Source of the DNA: Streptococcus rubneri | GTDB taxonomy: Bacteria > Bacillota > Bacilli > Lactobacillales > Streptococcaceae | DNA length: 64,000 nucleotides | Direction of reading: 5' to 3' | Assembly (NCBI RefSeq): GCF_004785935.1 | Contig: NZ_SRRP01000001.1 | Span: 620,001 to 684,000 of the forward strand | Shown: one piece after another, positions 54,163-62,735 of the stretch | Layout of the letters: every line of letters begins with the position of its first letter | Position numbering within the stretch: the first letter of the stretch is position 1 | Position numbers and translations under genes: made by a program | The notes under the pieces: generated by a model | Told to the model about the DNA's origin: nothing | The model's input: only the letters and a program-made list of their open reading frames with translations | The model's database searches: none

Positions 54163-55236
54163 TTAAGAAATGTAAAAACCTACCGACAAGTCTTCATCAG
54201 ATTCATGTGGTTTCCAAGCTACATTAAAACCGTATCTATCGCTCCAATCTGGATGCCAGTCGTTATAATATGGGACACGGCTGTATTTGCTAATTGTCAC
54301 CTCATCCTCCTCTAATGATTCCTGACAGGTAATCCCAAACTGGATACCATCAAGTTCCCAGGAATTTCCCCAAACATATTCATAAGAAATGACATCAACC
54401 CAGCGGGAAGCGTCAATCTCAAAGTCGGTACATAACTTCAACGATTGGAAAGTACTATAGTGCATATTGTAAGGTTTGATATGTATAGCGCAGTCAACGT
54501 GATACTTTTCATAATTGGTATTCAATAGGACAACCTTCATCGGAATGGGAACGCCATTCAGTTCCAACCACCAGTATCCAAGTTTATTGTGCAAAATATC
54601 AAAATATTCGTCTGCTTCTACTGATTTAGAAAAATCATTTATTTGCAAACATCGACCTGACCTTAATAATTCAGCTGCAATCCCCTTTGCTTTCTCTTTA
54701 TCAAAATCAGAATAACGCTTAATCACACGCTTTAACTTGTCAATTGGATATGAGATGTCTTTTTGCGAAGCCTGATATACCTTCACAACATGAGCAACCT
54801 TTTCAACGTTGTTGATTCCAACAGGAACAACCACAAAATGGTCTTCCCTGATTGATTCATCCTCACAAATATAGGTGTACTCCTCGCCAAACTCTGAGAA
54901 AGTGACTGATGCAACTCTATAAACTACATCTGATGAATTTGAATCAGTTTCTTGATCAGTTAGCCCCTTCTCTTTACAATCTAAATCTATCCACTTATAG
55001 AAAGTATAACAATTTGGATTCTCATCCTCACCGAATACCATCAAGCTATGACAATTTGGACATTGCCAAGCATAGTACGAAGCATCAGTAATATCATAAT
55101 AATCAATCTTATTATTTTCATCTGCGGTATCCGTTATCTCTTCCCATAACTCATCCGAGAATACCGAAAAAGCATTCGGGTCTGGGGCAGCATGGTCATT
55201 CATTGGATATCCGCATTGACAAGTCCACTTACCCAT
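54163..55236 (-). CDS. Hypothetical protein with N-terminal zinc-ribbon cysteines
   Basis: A 357-residue acidic protein. The first 80 residues hold two Cys pairs, CQCG (near 6-9) and CPNC (near 60-63), of a likely zinc ribbon. The rest (residues 100-357) is a mixed alpha/beta domain with an aromatic-rich end (RVPYYNDWHPDWSDRYGFNVAW) that I do not recognise. AGGAG precedes the ATG. It lies in a stretch of accessory genes beside an IS element. Confidence 0.7.
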   Translation of the reverse strand: MGKWTCQCGYPMNDHAAPDPNAFSVFSDELWEEITDTADENNKIDYYDITDASYYAWQCPNCHSLMVFGEDENPNCYTFYKWIDLDCKEKGLTDQETDSNSSDVVYRVASVTFSEFGEEYTYICEDESIREDHFVVVPVGINNVEKVAHVVKVYQASQKDISYPIDKLKRVIKRYSDFDKEKAKGIAAELLRSGRCLQINDFSKSVEADEYFDILHNKLGYWWLELNGVPIPMKVVLLNTNYEKYHVDCAIHIKPYNMHYSTFQSLKLCTDFEIDASRWVDVISYEYVWGNSWELDGIQFGITCQESLEEDEVTISKYSRVPYYNDWHPDWSDRYGFNVAWKPHESDEDLSVGFYIS

Positions 55237-55369
55237 AATATAACTCCTAAAGCTAGTAACAATTCATACCGTTTATCGTTTTAGCCTATTATATCACGAA
55301 ACAACACAAAAAACTGCAACCTTTCGATTGCAGTCTCTTACAAGTCAACTTCTGTTTCTTCAAGAAAGG

Positions 55370-55612
55370 TTACAGAAATTTATCCACTTTCTGAAATTGT
55401 GATGTTGTCGAGAATTTGGCACATGATAGCGCTTTCAAAACGGCTAATGAATTTGGCCAAACTCCTATCCAGTAACCAATCTCCGCCTCAGTATCCGGAA
55501 TCCCTTTATCACTTGCAGAGCCGATCATCAATCCGATGCTACCCACTGGCTGCATGTTTTCTTTTAAAACGATGGCGTATGTCTCAGGTGCTGAAAAAAC
55601 ATGCCCACGTAA
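55370..55612 (-). pseudogene. GNAT acetyltransferase remnant
   Basis: On the minus strand HVFSAPETYAIVLKENMQPVG followed by SIGLMIGS...EAEIGYWIGV is the central part of a RimJ-like GNAT domain. The N-terminal third is missing (an in-frame stop lies just upstream) and after EIGYWIGV the sequence leaves the family, losing the acetyl-CoA loop, and stops at 55370. The gene is therefore a fragment truncated on both sides. Confidence 0.7.
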
Positions 55613-55723
55613 AGAAGAACCGATAGATAGTTATTCCTAGGCCCTTCACCATATTCCGAATTTTTGCTGTTCGAGAATAATTGATAATTCCCCATTCTAT
55701 ATCGGAATAATAATCTTTAGAGT
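55613..55723. other. Unassigned sequence between two gene remnants
   Basis: A 110-base stretch between the GNAT fragment and the NAD(P)-binding fragment. One minus-strand frame stays open through it without a start codon; it does not look like either neighbour and may be a scrap of a third gene. Confidence 0.35.
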
Positions 55724-56065
55724 CTACTCTGCGAGTCCTATATTTTCCTGAATATACGAGTTTGGAGACTTAATAATATTCACAACAAAATCGGCAACAC
55801 TTTTTCGTGAGACAAACAAGCCTTTAAATGGTTCATCACGGTGTGTAATACTGTAGGCAATTTTGTCAGCATTGATGAGGGAACCTGGGCGAATGATCGT
55901 GTAATCAAAGTCTGAAGACTCAATCACTTTTACTAAACGTTGGTGCATTTCAATATATCCTGGATTAAGTTTTTTAAAAGCCGCCAGTGCAATTCGAGAA
56001 AATGGCTGTGTTACTTCATTAAGGCTTCCAACACTTGAAATAAAAATAAGTCTCTTTATCTTCAT
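55724..56065 (-). pseudogene. NAD(P)-binding (NmrA/SDR-like) protein, C-terminal fragment
   Basis: The 113 residues KRLIFISSVGSL ... SDFDYTIIRPGSLIN ... FVSRKSVADFVVNII correspond to the C-terminal half of atypical SDR/NmrA-like NAD(P)-binding proteins. The N-terminal Rossmann half with the glycine motif is absent: the frame meets a stop (TGA) immediately upstream of the ATG and then the IS element begins. No ribosome site. It is most likely a gene broken by the IS and an adjacent deletion. Confidence 0.7.
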
Positions 56066-56085
56066 AATTCAATTTCATAATAAAA

Positions 56086-56126
56086 CACACCAAAAGTTAG
56101 ATTTTTTCTGTCTAACTTTTGGGGTG
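56086..56126 (-). terminator. Large hairpin at the 3' end of the IS element
   Basis: CACACCAAAAGTTAGA (56086-56101) pairs with TCTAACTTTTGGGGTG (56111-56126) over 16 bases with one mismatch; the transposase stop is inside the right arm. It may stop transcription out of the IS or form part of the IS end. Confidence 0.65.
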
Positions 56127-57452
56127 CAGTTCACCTATCCATTTCGCCAGTTTTTTGATATTTAAACACTCCAAAGTAAGCCCAACCTGATCCTCCATTT
56201 TGGACTTTCCTTTCTCTCTAGTGTATCTCAAATTATGGTACTCCTTAGCCCGCTCAATTGTTTCTTTGCGCTTCTTATAGAGCTCTTTCATTTCTCTTTT
56301 GTGACGAATCTCCTCACAAAATTCAAGGGCATCTTTCCAGACATGTCTCGTTACTACTTTTTGAAAATTCTTGCTTTGGGTACAAACGGATAATAAAGGA
56401 CAGGAAACACATACTTTGGGATTACTCTTATACTCACGGTAGCCTTCTCGAGTAGTAGTGCGATAGCTTAATACTTGATTCTCTGGACAGACATAATAGT
56501 CATCACTTGCATCATAAACAAAATTACTAGGCCTTAAGTTCCCCTTTACTCCCTTTGGTCGAGTATAAGGGAAGACAGGAATGATATTACGTTCTAACAA
56601 ATAATGGGCAATAGCTGGGGTCTTGTAACCTGAATCCGCAATAATATAGTGTGGGGAGAATGGCTCTAACTTTGAAAAAAGAGCAGGGAAAGCCTGACTA
56701 TCATGAACATTTCCTGCTTCAACCGTATAAGCTAAGGCCCATCCATGCTTATCGCAAGCAACTTGAGCAGAATAGGCAAATACTTCCTTGTGTTCGCCCT
56801 TATGGAAGCATCCACACTCGGGATCTGTCGTTGAGATTTTCTTTTCCTTAGCCTCACTTTCTTTTGCGGGCTTTAAGGACTTTTTTTCGTGTTTTTTCCG
56901 ATCTAAATCAATCTCAACTGCCAATTGTTCACTCATAAATTTAGCTTGTTGGTCTACCATTTCCTTACGATACTTGTGACTATTAGCTGCCGCTTTGATA
57001 TGGGTACCATCCACAAATATTTCAGAAGGATCAATTAAGCCAGCATACAAAGCATGGTTGAGAACTTGGGAAAAAATCTCGGAAATGAGTTCTTTATCTT
57101 GAAAACGACGGCTGTAATTCTTTCCATAGGTAGTAAAATGAGGGACCTTATCATCTAAAGTTAGTCCAAGAAACCAGCGATAGGCCACGTTTACTTCAAT
57201 CTCTTTCATGGTTTGGCGCATGGAACGAATACCATAAAAACATTTGATTAAAGGAATTTTGACTAACATGACGGGATCAAGACTAGGACGACCGTTATTT
57301 GGACTATAGGTATCTTCTACCAAGTCATAAATAAAGTCAAAATCAACCTTTGAATCTACTTGTCGAAGAAAGTGATCTTTTGGGACCAATTCGTCTATTG
57401 TATAGAAACCATATTGCTTGCGATTATAATCAGGTTTTTCTTAGTGAAACAT
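56112..57452 (-). pseudogene. IS1182-type transposase with an early in-frame stop
   Basis: From 57389 to 56112 the frame encodes 425 residues of an IS1182/DDE transposase: DPVMLVKIPLIKCFYGIRSMRQTMKE, VDGTHIKAAANSHK (catalytic Asp), IIADSGYKTP (second Asp), CPENQ and CVSCPLLSVC cysteines, and an HVWKDALEFCEEIRHKREM end with the Glu region. A likely original start ATG at 57452 is followed by TTT CAC TAA: the fourth codon is a stop (57441-57443), after which the frame is open with transposase-like sequence (EKPDYNRKQYGFYTIDEL). Translation may restart at TTG 57389; otherwise the element is inactive. Confidence 0.75.
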
Positions 57453-57501
57453 AGGGAACACCTCACAACTCTTCTTACCTCTATTATACGACTTTCCAAA
57501 A

Positions 57502-57525
57502 AGAAAAGCCTACGATAGGCTTTTT
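57502..57525 (-). terminator. Terminator of the polyamine operon
   Basis: AAAAGCCTA/TAGGCTTTT stem, loop CGA; on the minus strand followed by CTTTTTGG. It directly follows aguB. Confidence 0.8.
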
Positions 57526-58400
57526 CATCTGACAATATCTTTATACATATCTGGTCTTCTGTCTCTAAAGAGACCCCAATTCAGGCGCTCATTCGCTCCC
57601 TTGTCAAGGTCATAAGTAGTTAACAAGATAGCTTCGCCTTGTCGTTCTGCTTGACTTAAAATAGCTCCTGTTTCATCAGTCATAAAGGATGAACCGTAGA
57701 AATTAAGACTAGAACTTTGCCCTCCATTTTCCTCACAAGGAGTGACTTCTTCTAAACCATAACGATTGGCTGCAATAACTGGCACAATATTTGCTGCTGC
57801 GTGTCCTTGCATGGTACGTTGCCAATGACCACAACTATCTGTATCCAAAATAGGCTCTGAACCAATGGCTGTTGGATAAAAGAGCAATTCTGCGCCATTT
57901 AGTGCAAGGCAACGGGCTGTTTCTGGGAACCACTGATCCCAACAAATGCCAATACCAATCTTGGCATAGCGAGTATCCCAGACCTTGAAACCTGTGTTTC
58001 CAGGAGTAAAGAAGAATTTTTCTTGATAATAATGGTCATCTGGTATGTGTGTCTTCCGATAAACGCCTAGTACTTCTCCATCTGCATCAATGACAGCAAT
58101 GGAATTGTATAATACATTACCATCTTTTTCATAGAAACTGATCGGTAAAACGACCTTTAGTTCCTTGGCAATCACTTTAAAATGCTGAATAGCCGTATTT
58201 TCTGTCACCGACTGGGCATACTGGTAGTAGTCATACTGACGTTCCTGACAGAAATAGGGACGTTCAAATAATTCAGGCAAGAGAATAATTTGGGCTCCTT
58301 TGTCTGCAGCTTGTCGAACTAAGCGTTCAGCTGTTTGGATATTGGTTTCCACATCCTTAGCGCATTGCATCTGAATAGCTGCAACCGTTACATTTCTCAT
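57525..58400 (-). CDS. aguB: N-carbamoylputrescine amidase
   Basis: A 291-residue nitrilase-superfamily enzyme that hydrolyses N-carbamoylputrescine to putrescine, CO2 and ammonia. The catalytic triad is visible: Glu in LLPELFE near residue 42-46, Lys in YRKTHIPD near 115-122 and Cys in GIGICWDQWFPE near 148-159. Last gene of the operon, with GGAG before the ATG and a terminator after the stop. It follows aguA with a 9-base gap. Confidence 0.96.
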   Translation of the reverse strand: MRNVTVAAIQMQCAKDVETNIQTAERLVRQAADKGAQIILLPELFERPYFCQERQYDYYQYAQSVTENTAIQHFKVIAKELKVVLPISFYEKDGNVLYNSIAVIDADGEVLGVYRKTHIPDDHYYQEKFFFTPGNTGFKVWDTRYAKIGIGICWDQWFPETARCLALNGAELLFYPTAIGSEPILDTDSCGHWQRTMQGHAAANIVPVIAANRYGLEEVTPCEENGGQSSSLNFYGSSFMTDETGAILSQAERQGEAILLTTYDLDKGANERLNWGLFRDRRPDMYKDIVR

Positions 58401-58409
58401 CTTTTTCTC

Positions 58410-59495
58410 CTATTCTGGAATTTGTTGGGTAATACAGTGGATATTTCCACCACCTAAAAGAATATCTCTTGCAGGAATTCCGACAACTTCACGGTCTGGG
58501 AAACACTGGCTCAGAATATTCAAGGCTACTTGGTCGTTTACATCCTGAAATTGCGGCACTAATACAGACTTATTAGCAATGTAAAAATTTACATAGGAAG
58601 CTGCTAAACGTTCACCTGCATAGCGTTCTTCTTCGCCTTCTTCATAAGTATAGCCCGGCAAATCATCTTCCGTCACTACTTGATGAATAGCTGGGATTGG
58701 AAGTTTATGAATAGTGAAACTTCGACCTTTTGCATCGGTTTCCTTCTCTAAAATAGCTAGATCTGCTGCAGACATGGCATACTGAGGATCATCTTGGTCG
58801 TCTGTCCAAGATAAAACAACCTCAGCAGGACCAACAAAGGCAGCAACATTATCGACGTGTTCATTTGTCTCGTCTTGATAAATACCGTAAGACAACCAAA
58901 TAACTTTTTCGGCACCAAGGCTCTCTAGTAAGATCTTTTCAATCTCCTCTTTAGTCAGGTGAGGATTACGACCAGGACTAAGCAAGCAACTTTCAGTTAC
59001 GAGAATAGTTCCTTGACCGTCACTATGTATAGCTCCACCTTCCAGTACAAAAGGTTTGGCATCGTAAACAGGTATTTCCAACTCCTCAGCAAAACGACTA
59101 GCTACTTGGTCATCTGCTTCATAGTCTTGGTAGAGACCATCAACAGCACCACCCCAGGCATTGAAAGACCAATCTACCACCATCTTTTCCCTTTTATCAT
59201 TAAGAAGAATGGTCGGACCTGTATCACGAGCCCAGGCATCATTTGTCGGAATATCTAAATAAACAACCTGGTCTCCTAGATAGGATTGCGCTTCAGATAG
59301 ATAGTCCTCCTCAACCAAAAGGTAGACTGTTTCCCCCTGAGCAATAGTTTTGATAATCTGGCTAAAAGCTTTTTTTGCAGCCTTTCCTTGAAAAGGCCAA
59401 GACCCTGGTCGAGTAGGCCATATCATGAGAGTCCCATGATGGGGTTCATACTCTGCAGGCATCCGATAACCTAATTTCTTTGGGCTATCCATCAT
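58410..59495 (-). CDS. aguA: Agmatine deiminase
   Basis: A 361-residue guanidine-modifying enzyme that converts agmatine to N-carbamoylputrescine. [54 protein letters not shown] and the C-terminal catalytic Cys in [13 protein letters not shown] (near residue 356) are all family marks. It overlaps nspC by four bases; ATGATG gives two possible first codons, with GGAGAG upstream. Confidence 0.97.
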   Translation of the reverse strand: MMDSPKKLGYRMPAEYEPHHGTLMIWPTRPGSWPFQGKAAKKAFSQIIKTIAQGETVYLLVEEDYLSEAQSYLGDQVVYLDIPTNDAWARDTGPTILLNDKREKMVVDWSFNAWGGAVDGLYQDYEADDQVASRFAEELEIPVYDAKPFVLEGGAIHSDGQGTILVTESCLLSPGRNPHLTKEEIEKILLESLGAEKVIWLSYGIYQDETNEHVDNVAAFVGPAEVVLSWTDDQDDPQYAMSAADLAILEKETDAKGRSFTIHKLPIPAIHQVVTEDDLPGYTYEEGEEERYAGERLAASYVNFYIANKSVLVPQFQDVNDQVALNILSQCFPDREVVGIPARDILLGGGNIHCITQQIPE

Positions 59496-60619
59496 GATAA
59501 TCTCTCCTTAAAGTCTTGGTAGCCAAATGCTTTGACTAGACTGCACTCACCCTCTATATCCATGAGATACAAACTTGGAAGCCCAATGCCGTTAAAGGTA
59601 TTATTTTTGACAAAGGAGTAAATAGCCATGTCTTCAAAATAGAGGCGATCACCGATTTCAATCGGTTTTTCAAAGCTGTAATCCCCAATGATATCCCCTG
59701 TAAGACAAGTATTTGAAGAGAGTCTATAAGTATAAGGTTTTTCTTGCGCTTCAAAACCATCTCTCAATGGAGGGCGATAAGGCATCTCAAGAACATCTGG
59801 CATATGGCAGCTTGCTGAAGCATCTAACACCAAGGTCTCAATCCCGTTTTCAACAATATCTAAGACTTCTGTCGCTAGATAGCCCGCATTAAGGGCAATA
59901 GCTTCTCCTGGCTCGATATAGATGTCAAGGTTATAAGTTTCTCGAATGCGTTTAATCTCAGAAATCAGTAAGTCCACATCATAGTCATCTCTCGTAATAT
60001 GATGACCACCACCCATATTGAGCCATTTAACTTGATGCAAATAGGCTCCAAACTGTTCTTCTACTGCTTTCAAGGTTGTCTCTAAATCATCTGCCCCCTG
60101 CTCACAAAGAGTATGAAAATGAAGCCCGTCAACCAAGTCCAGCAAATCACTAGGTATCTTGTCTGAAGTCACTCCAAAACGAGAGCCAGGAGCACAAGGA
60201 TCATAAAGCGCGTGGTCACCCTGAGTTGAACATTTAGGATTGAGGCGTAGACCGACACTGATACCAGCTTCACGACAACGTTGACCATATTTTCGTAATT
60301 GTCTCTCTGAGTTAAAGACAATATGATCAGATATTTTAAGCAACTCTTCCATATCTGATTCCTTGAAAGCTGGCGCAAAAACATGGACTTCCCCAGGGAA
60401 CTCTTCTCTAGCTAACTTAGCCTCATAGAGTCCACTAGCCGTCGTACCTGACAGATACTGACTAATCAAAGGATAGGTTTTATAGAGGGAATAAGCCTTT
60501 TGAGCCAGTAGAACCTTACAGCCAGTTTTTTCTTGAACCTCTTGTAAAATGTGGCAATTCTCTTCTAATTTTCCTAAGTCAATGATATAAGAAGGTGTTG
60601 GTACTTGTTCTAACTTCAT
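59492..60619 (-). CDS. nspC: Carboxynorspermidine/carboxyspermidine decarboxylase
   Basis: A 375-residue fold-III PLP decarboxylase. [17 protein letters not shown] has the PLP lysine (near residue 40), NMGGGHH near 190 binds PLP phosphate, and IEPGEA and the C-terminal [17 protein letters not shown] complete the site. It removes CO2 from carboxyspermidine to give spermidine. The frame extends to 60655, but the ATG at 60619 overlaps the preceding stop (TAATG) and starts [12 protein letters not shown], so it is used. Confidence 0.95.
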   Translation of the reverse strand: MKLEQVPTPSYIIDLGKLEENCHILQEVQEKTGCKVLLAQKAYSLYKTYPLISQYLSGTTASGLYEAKLAREEFPGEVHVFAPAFKESDMEELLKISDHIVFNSERQLRKYGQRCREAGISVGLRLNPKCSTQGDHALYDPCAPGSRFGVTSDKIPSDLLDLVDGLHFHTLCEQGADDLETTLKAVEEQFGAYLHQVKWLNMGGGHHITRDDYDVDLLISEIKRIRETYNLDIYIEPGEAIALNAGYLATEVLDIVENGIETLVLDASASCHMPDVLEMPYRPPLRDGFEAQEKPYTYRLSSNTCLTGDIIGDYSFEKPIEIGDRLYFEDMAIYSFVKNNTFNGIGLPSLYLMDIEGECSLVKAFGYQDFKERLS

Positions 60620-61878
60620 TAGTCTACCATTTGTGGATTTTCTACCACAACCCATGGTAAACCGAATTTATTCAAAGCTTCCATGAATGGGTCTGGATCC
60701 AACTCTTCAAGGTTATAAACTCCTGGTTGTTTCCAAGTACCATCCATCACTAATTTTGTCCCAATCATAGCTGGAACACCTGTTGTGTAAGAAATGGCTT
60801 GTGAACCAACTTCTGCGTAACATTCTTGATGGTCGCAAACATTGTAGATGTAGATGGTCTTTTCAACGCCATCTTTGACACCTGTAAAGATACATCCAAT
60901 ATTAGTTTTACCAACAGTACGTGGGCCAAGGCTTGCAGGATCTGGAAGCAAGGCTTTCAAGAATTGGATTGGTACGATTTCTTGTCCGTTAAAATTAATT
61001 GCATCTGTACGAAGGAGACCAACGTTTTCCAAGCATTTCATGTGAGTTAGATAAGATTGACCAAAAGTCATAAAGAAGCGAATTCGTTTAACACCTGGAA
61101 TGTTCTTTGCTAATGATTCGATTTCTTCATGGTGGAGGAGATACATGTCTTTTTGACCAACTTGAGGGAAATCATACTCACGTTTGATAGACATGGCTTC
61201 GACTTCTACCCATTTTCCATCTTCCCAGTAAGAACCTGGTGCAGAAACCTCACGTAGATTGATTTCTGGGTTAAAGTTTGTCGCAAATGGATAACCGTGG
61301 TCACCACCATTACAGTCTAAAATATCGATATAGTGGATTTCGTCAAAGTAATGTTTGAGTGCATAAGCTGAAAAGACGCTGGTTACCCCTGGATCAAAAC
61401 CAGATCCAAGTAAGGCAGTCAGACCTGCTTCCTTGAATTTCTCTTGGTAAGCCCATTGCCATGAGTAGTCAAAGTAAGCTGTAAAACCAAGTTCCTTACA
61501 ACGTTTCTCATAAATAGCACGCCATTCAGGGTCTTCTGTGTCCTCAGACTCATAGTTGGCAGTATCGATATAGTGGACACCTGTTGCCAAACAAGCATCC
61601 ATAATAGTCAAATCTTGGTATGGTAGAGCTACGTTCAAAACAGCTTCTGGTTTGTAGCTTTCAATCAAGGCAATCACTTCTTCTACCTTGTCAGCATCAA
61701 GAGCAGCTGTCTCAATCTTAGTATTTGTTTTGCCTTCTAATTTAGCTTTCAAGTCATCACATTTTGACTTGGTACGGCTTGCAATCATAATCTCTTTAAA
61801 AGTTTCGCTGTCTTGACAAATCTTTGAAATAGCAACCTGGGCAACGCCCCCACATCCGATAACTAATAAACGACTCAT
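60619..61878 (-). CDS. Carboxyspermidine/carboxynorspermidine dehydrogenase (saccharopine-dehydrogenase-like)
   Basis: A 419-residue NAD(P)-dependent reductase with Rossmann motif VIGCGGVAQVA near residue 6-16 and saccharopine-dehydrogenase-like middle part GSGFDPGVTSVFSAYA. The family condenses putrescine with aspartate semialdehyde and reduces the imine to carboxyspermidine, the substrate of NspC. In pneumococci the equivalent gene is annotated lys1. It is coupled to speE upstream (four-base overlap) and nspC downstream (one-base overlap). Confidence 0.93.
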   Translation of the reverse strand: MSRLLVIGCGGVAQVAISKICQDSETFKEIMIASRTKSKCDDLKAKLEGKTNTKIETAALDADKVEEVIALIESYKPEAVLNVALPYQDLTIMDACLATGVHYIDTANYESEDTEDPEWRAIYEKRCKELGFTAYFDYSWQWAYQEKFKEAGLTALLGSGFDPGVTSVFSAYALKHYFDEIHYIDILDCNGGDHGYPFATNFNPEINLREVSAPGSYWEDGKWVEVEAMSIKREYDFPQVGQKDMYLLHHEEIESLAKNIPGVKRIRFFMTFGQSYLTHMKCLENVGLLRTDAINFNGQEIVPIQFLKALLPDPASLGPRTVGKTNIGCIFTGVKDGVEKTIYIYNVCDHQECYAEVGSQAISYTTGVPAMIGTKLVMDGTWKQPGVYNLEELDPDPFMEALNKFGLPWVVVENPQMVD

Positions 61879-62735
61879 TTTCTTCCTTCCTCTTCTTCTA
61901 AAATGTCTTCTACATACTTAGGCAACATAAAGGCACCAATATGTAGGTTTGCAGTGTAGTATTCTGTGAAAAGCTGGCGTTTTTTCCAACCTTCCTTGTC
62001 AAAATCTTTGACAGGGTGGTATTTTTTAGATGCAAACCCAAATAACCAATAGCCTGCAGGACTGGTAGGGATATGTGCCTGATAAACTCGACTGATTGGA
62101 AAGGCTTGATTAACCTTACGGTGCATGCTTCGACAAGCTGACTCATCTTCGTCAAAGAAGGGACTACCATGCTGATAAATCATGATTCCGTCCTCTTTCA
62201 AGGCTCTGTAACTATTGCCGTAAAATTCCTTGGTAAAGAGCCCTTCCGTATGGCCAAATGGATCAGTCGCATCGTTAATGATAATGTCGTAATCATTTTC
62301 ACAGTTTCTCAAAAACCTTAGTCCATTTTGGTAGTAAATAGTAACACGAGGATCATCTAGCCCAGCAGCAAAATCTGGAAAATATTCTCGACAAACCTCA
62401 ACCAGCATCTCATCTGGTTCCACGATATCGATTTGTTCCAATTCTGGATAGAGTGTTAATACTTGGGCAACACCACCGTCACCGCCCCCAATAACCAAGA
62501 CTTTCTTTGGATTGGGATGAACAGCCATAGGAACGTGGACGGTCATTTCGTTGTAGACAAAGTCATCTGCATCTGAAAACAAGACATGCCCATTTAAAAT
62601 CAAAATCTTCCCAAAAGCTGGAGTATCTAATACTTCAATATCTTGCCATTCACTTTTTCCAGCGTAGAGTTGTTTGGCAGTTCTCAATGATAATTTCACA
62701 TCTGGAGTATGAACTTCAGAAAACCATAAATCCAT
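61875..62735 (-). CDS. speE: Spermidine synthase
   Basis: A 286-residue aminopropyltransferase. LYAGKSEWQDIEVLDT and LFSDADDFVYNEMTVHVPM form the N-terminal substrate region; VLVIGGGDGGVAQVL (about 79-93) and INDATDPFGHTEGLFT are the dcSAM/putrescine motifs (the second Asp pair of DxxDP is present as DATDP). It makes spermidine from putrescine and decarboxylated SAM. The gene stops four bases into the dehydrogenase gene. No SAM decarboxylase is seen in this window. Confidence 0.95.
   Translation of the reverse strand: MDLWFSEVHTPDVKLSLRTAKQLYAGKSEWQDIEVLDTPAFGKILILNGHVLFSDADDFVYNEMTVHVPMAVHPNPKKVLVIGGGDGGVAQVLTLYPELEQIDIVEPDEMLVEVCREYFPDFAAGLDDPRVTIYYQNGLRFLRNCENDYDIIINDATDPFGHTEGLFTKEFYGNSYRALKEDGIMIYQHGSPFFDEDESACRSMHRKVNQAFPISRVYQAHIPTSPAGYWLFGFASKKYHPVKDFDKEGWKKRQLFTEYYTANLHIGAFMLPKYVEDILEEEEGRK

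Larger units (their letters stand above)
56080..57490 (-). mobile_element. IS1182-family insertion sequence (boundaries approximate)
   Basis: An approximately 1.4-kb unit made of one transposase gene with short flanks. The left side ends in the hairpin at 56086-56126 and abuts a truncated gene; the right side ends somewhere between 57453 and the aguB terminator at 57502. I could not identify matching terminal inverted repeats or a target duplication, so the edges are estimates. Confidence 0.7.

Noticed and set aside
57453-57500. Right inverted repeat of the IS matching the left hairpin
   Set aside because: I compared the flanks and found no convincing match, so IS ends are left approximate.
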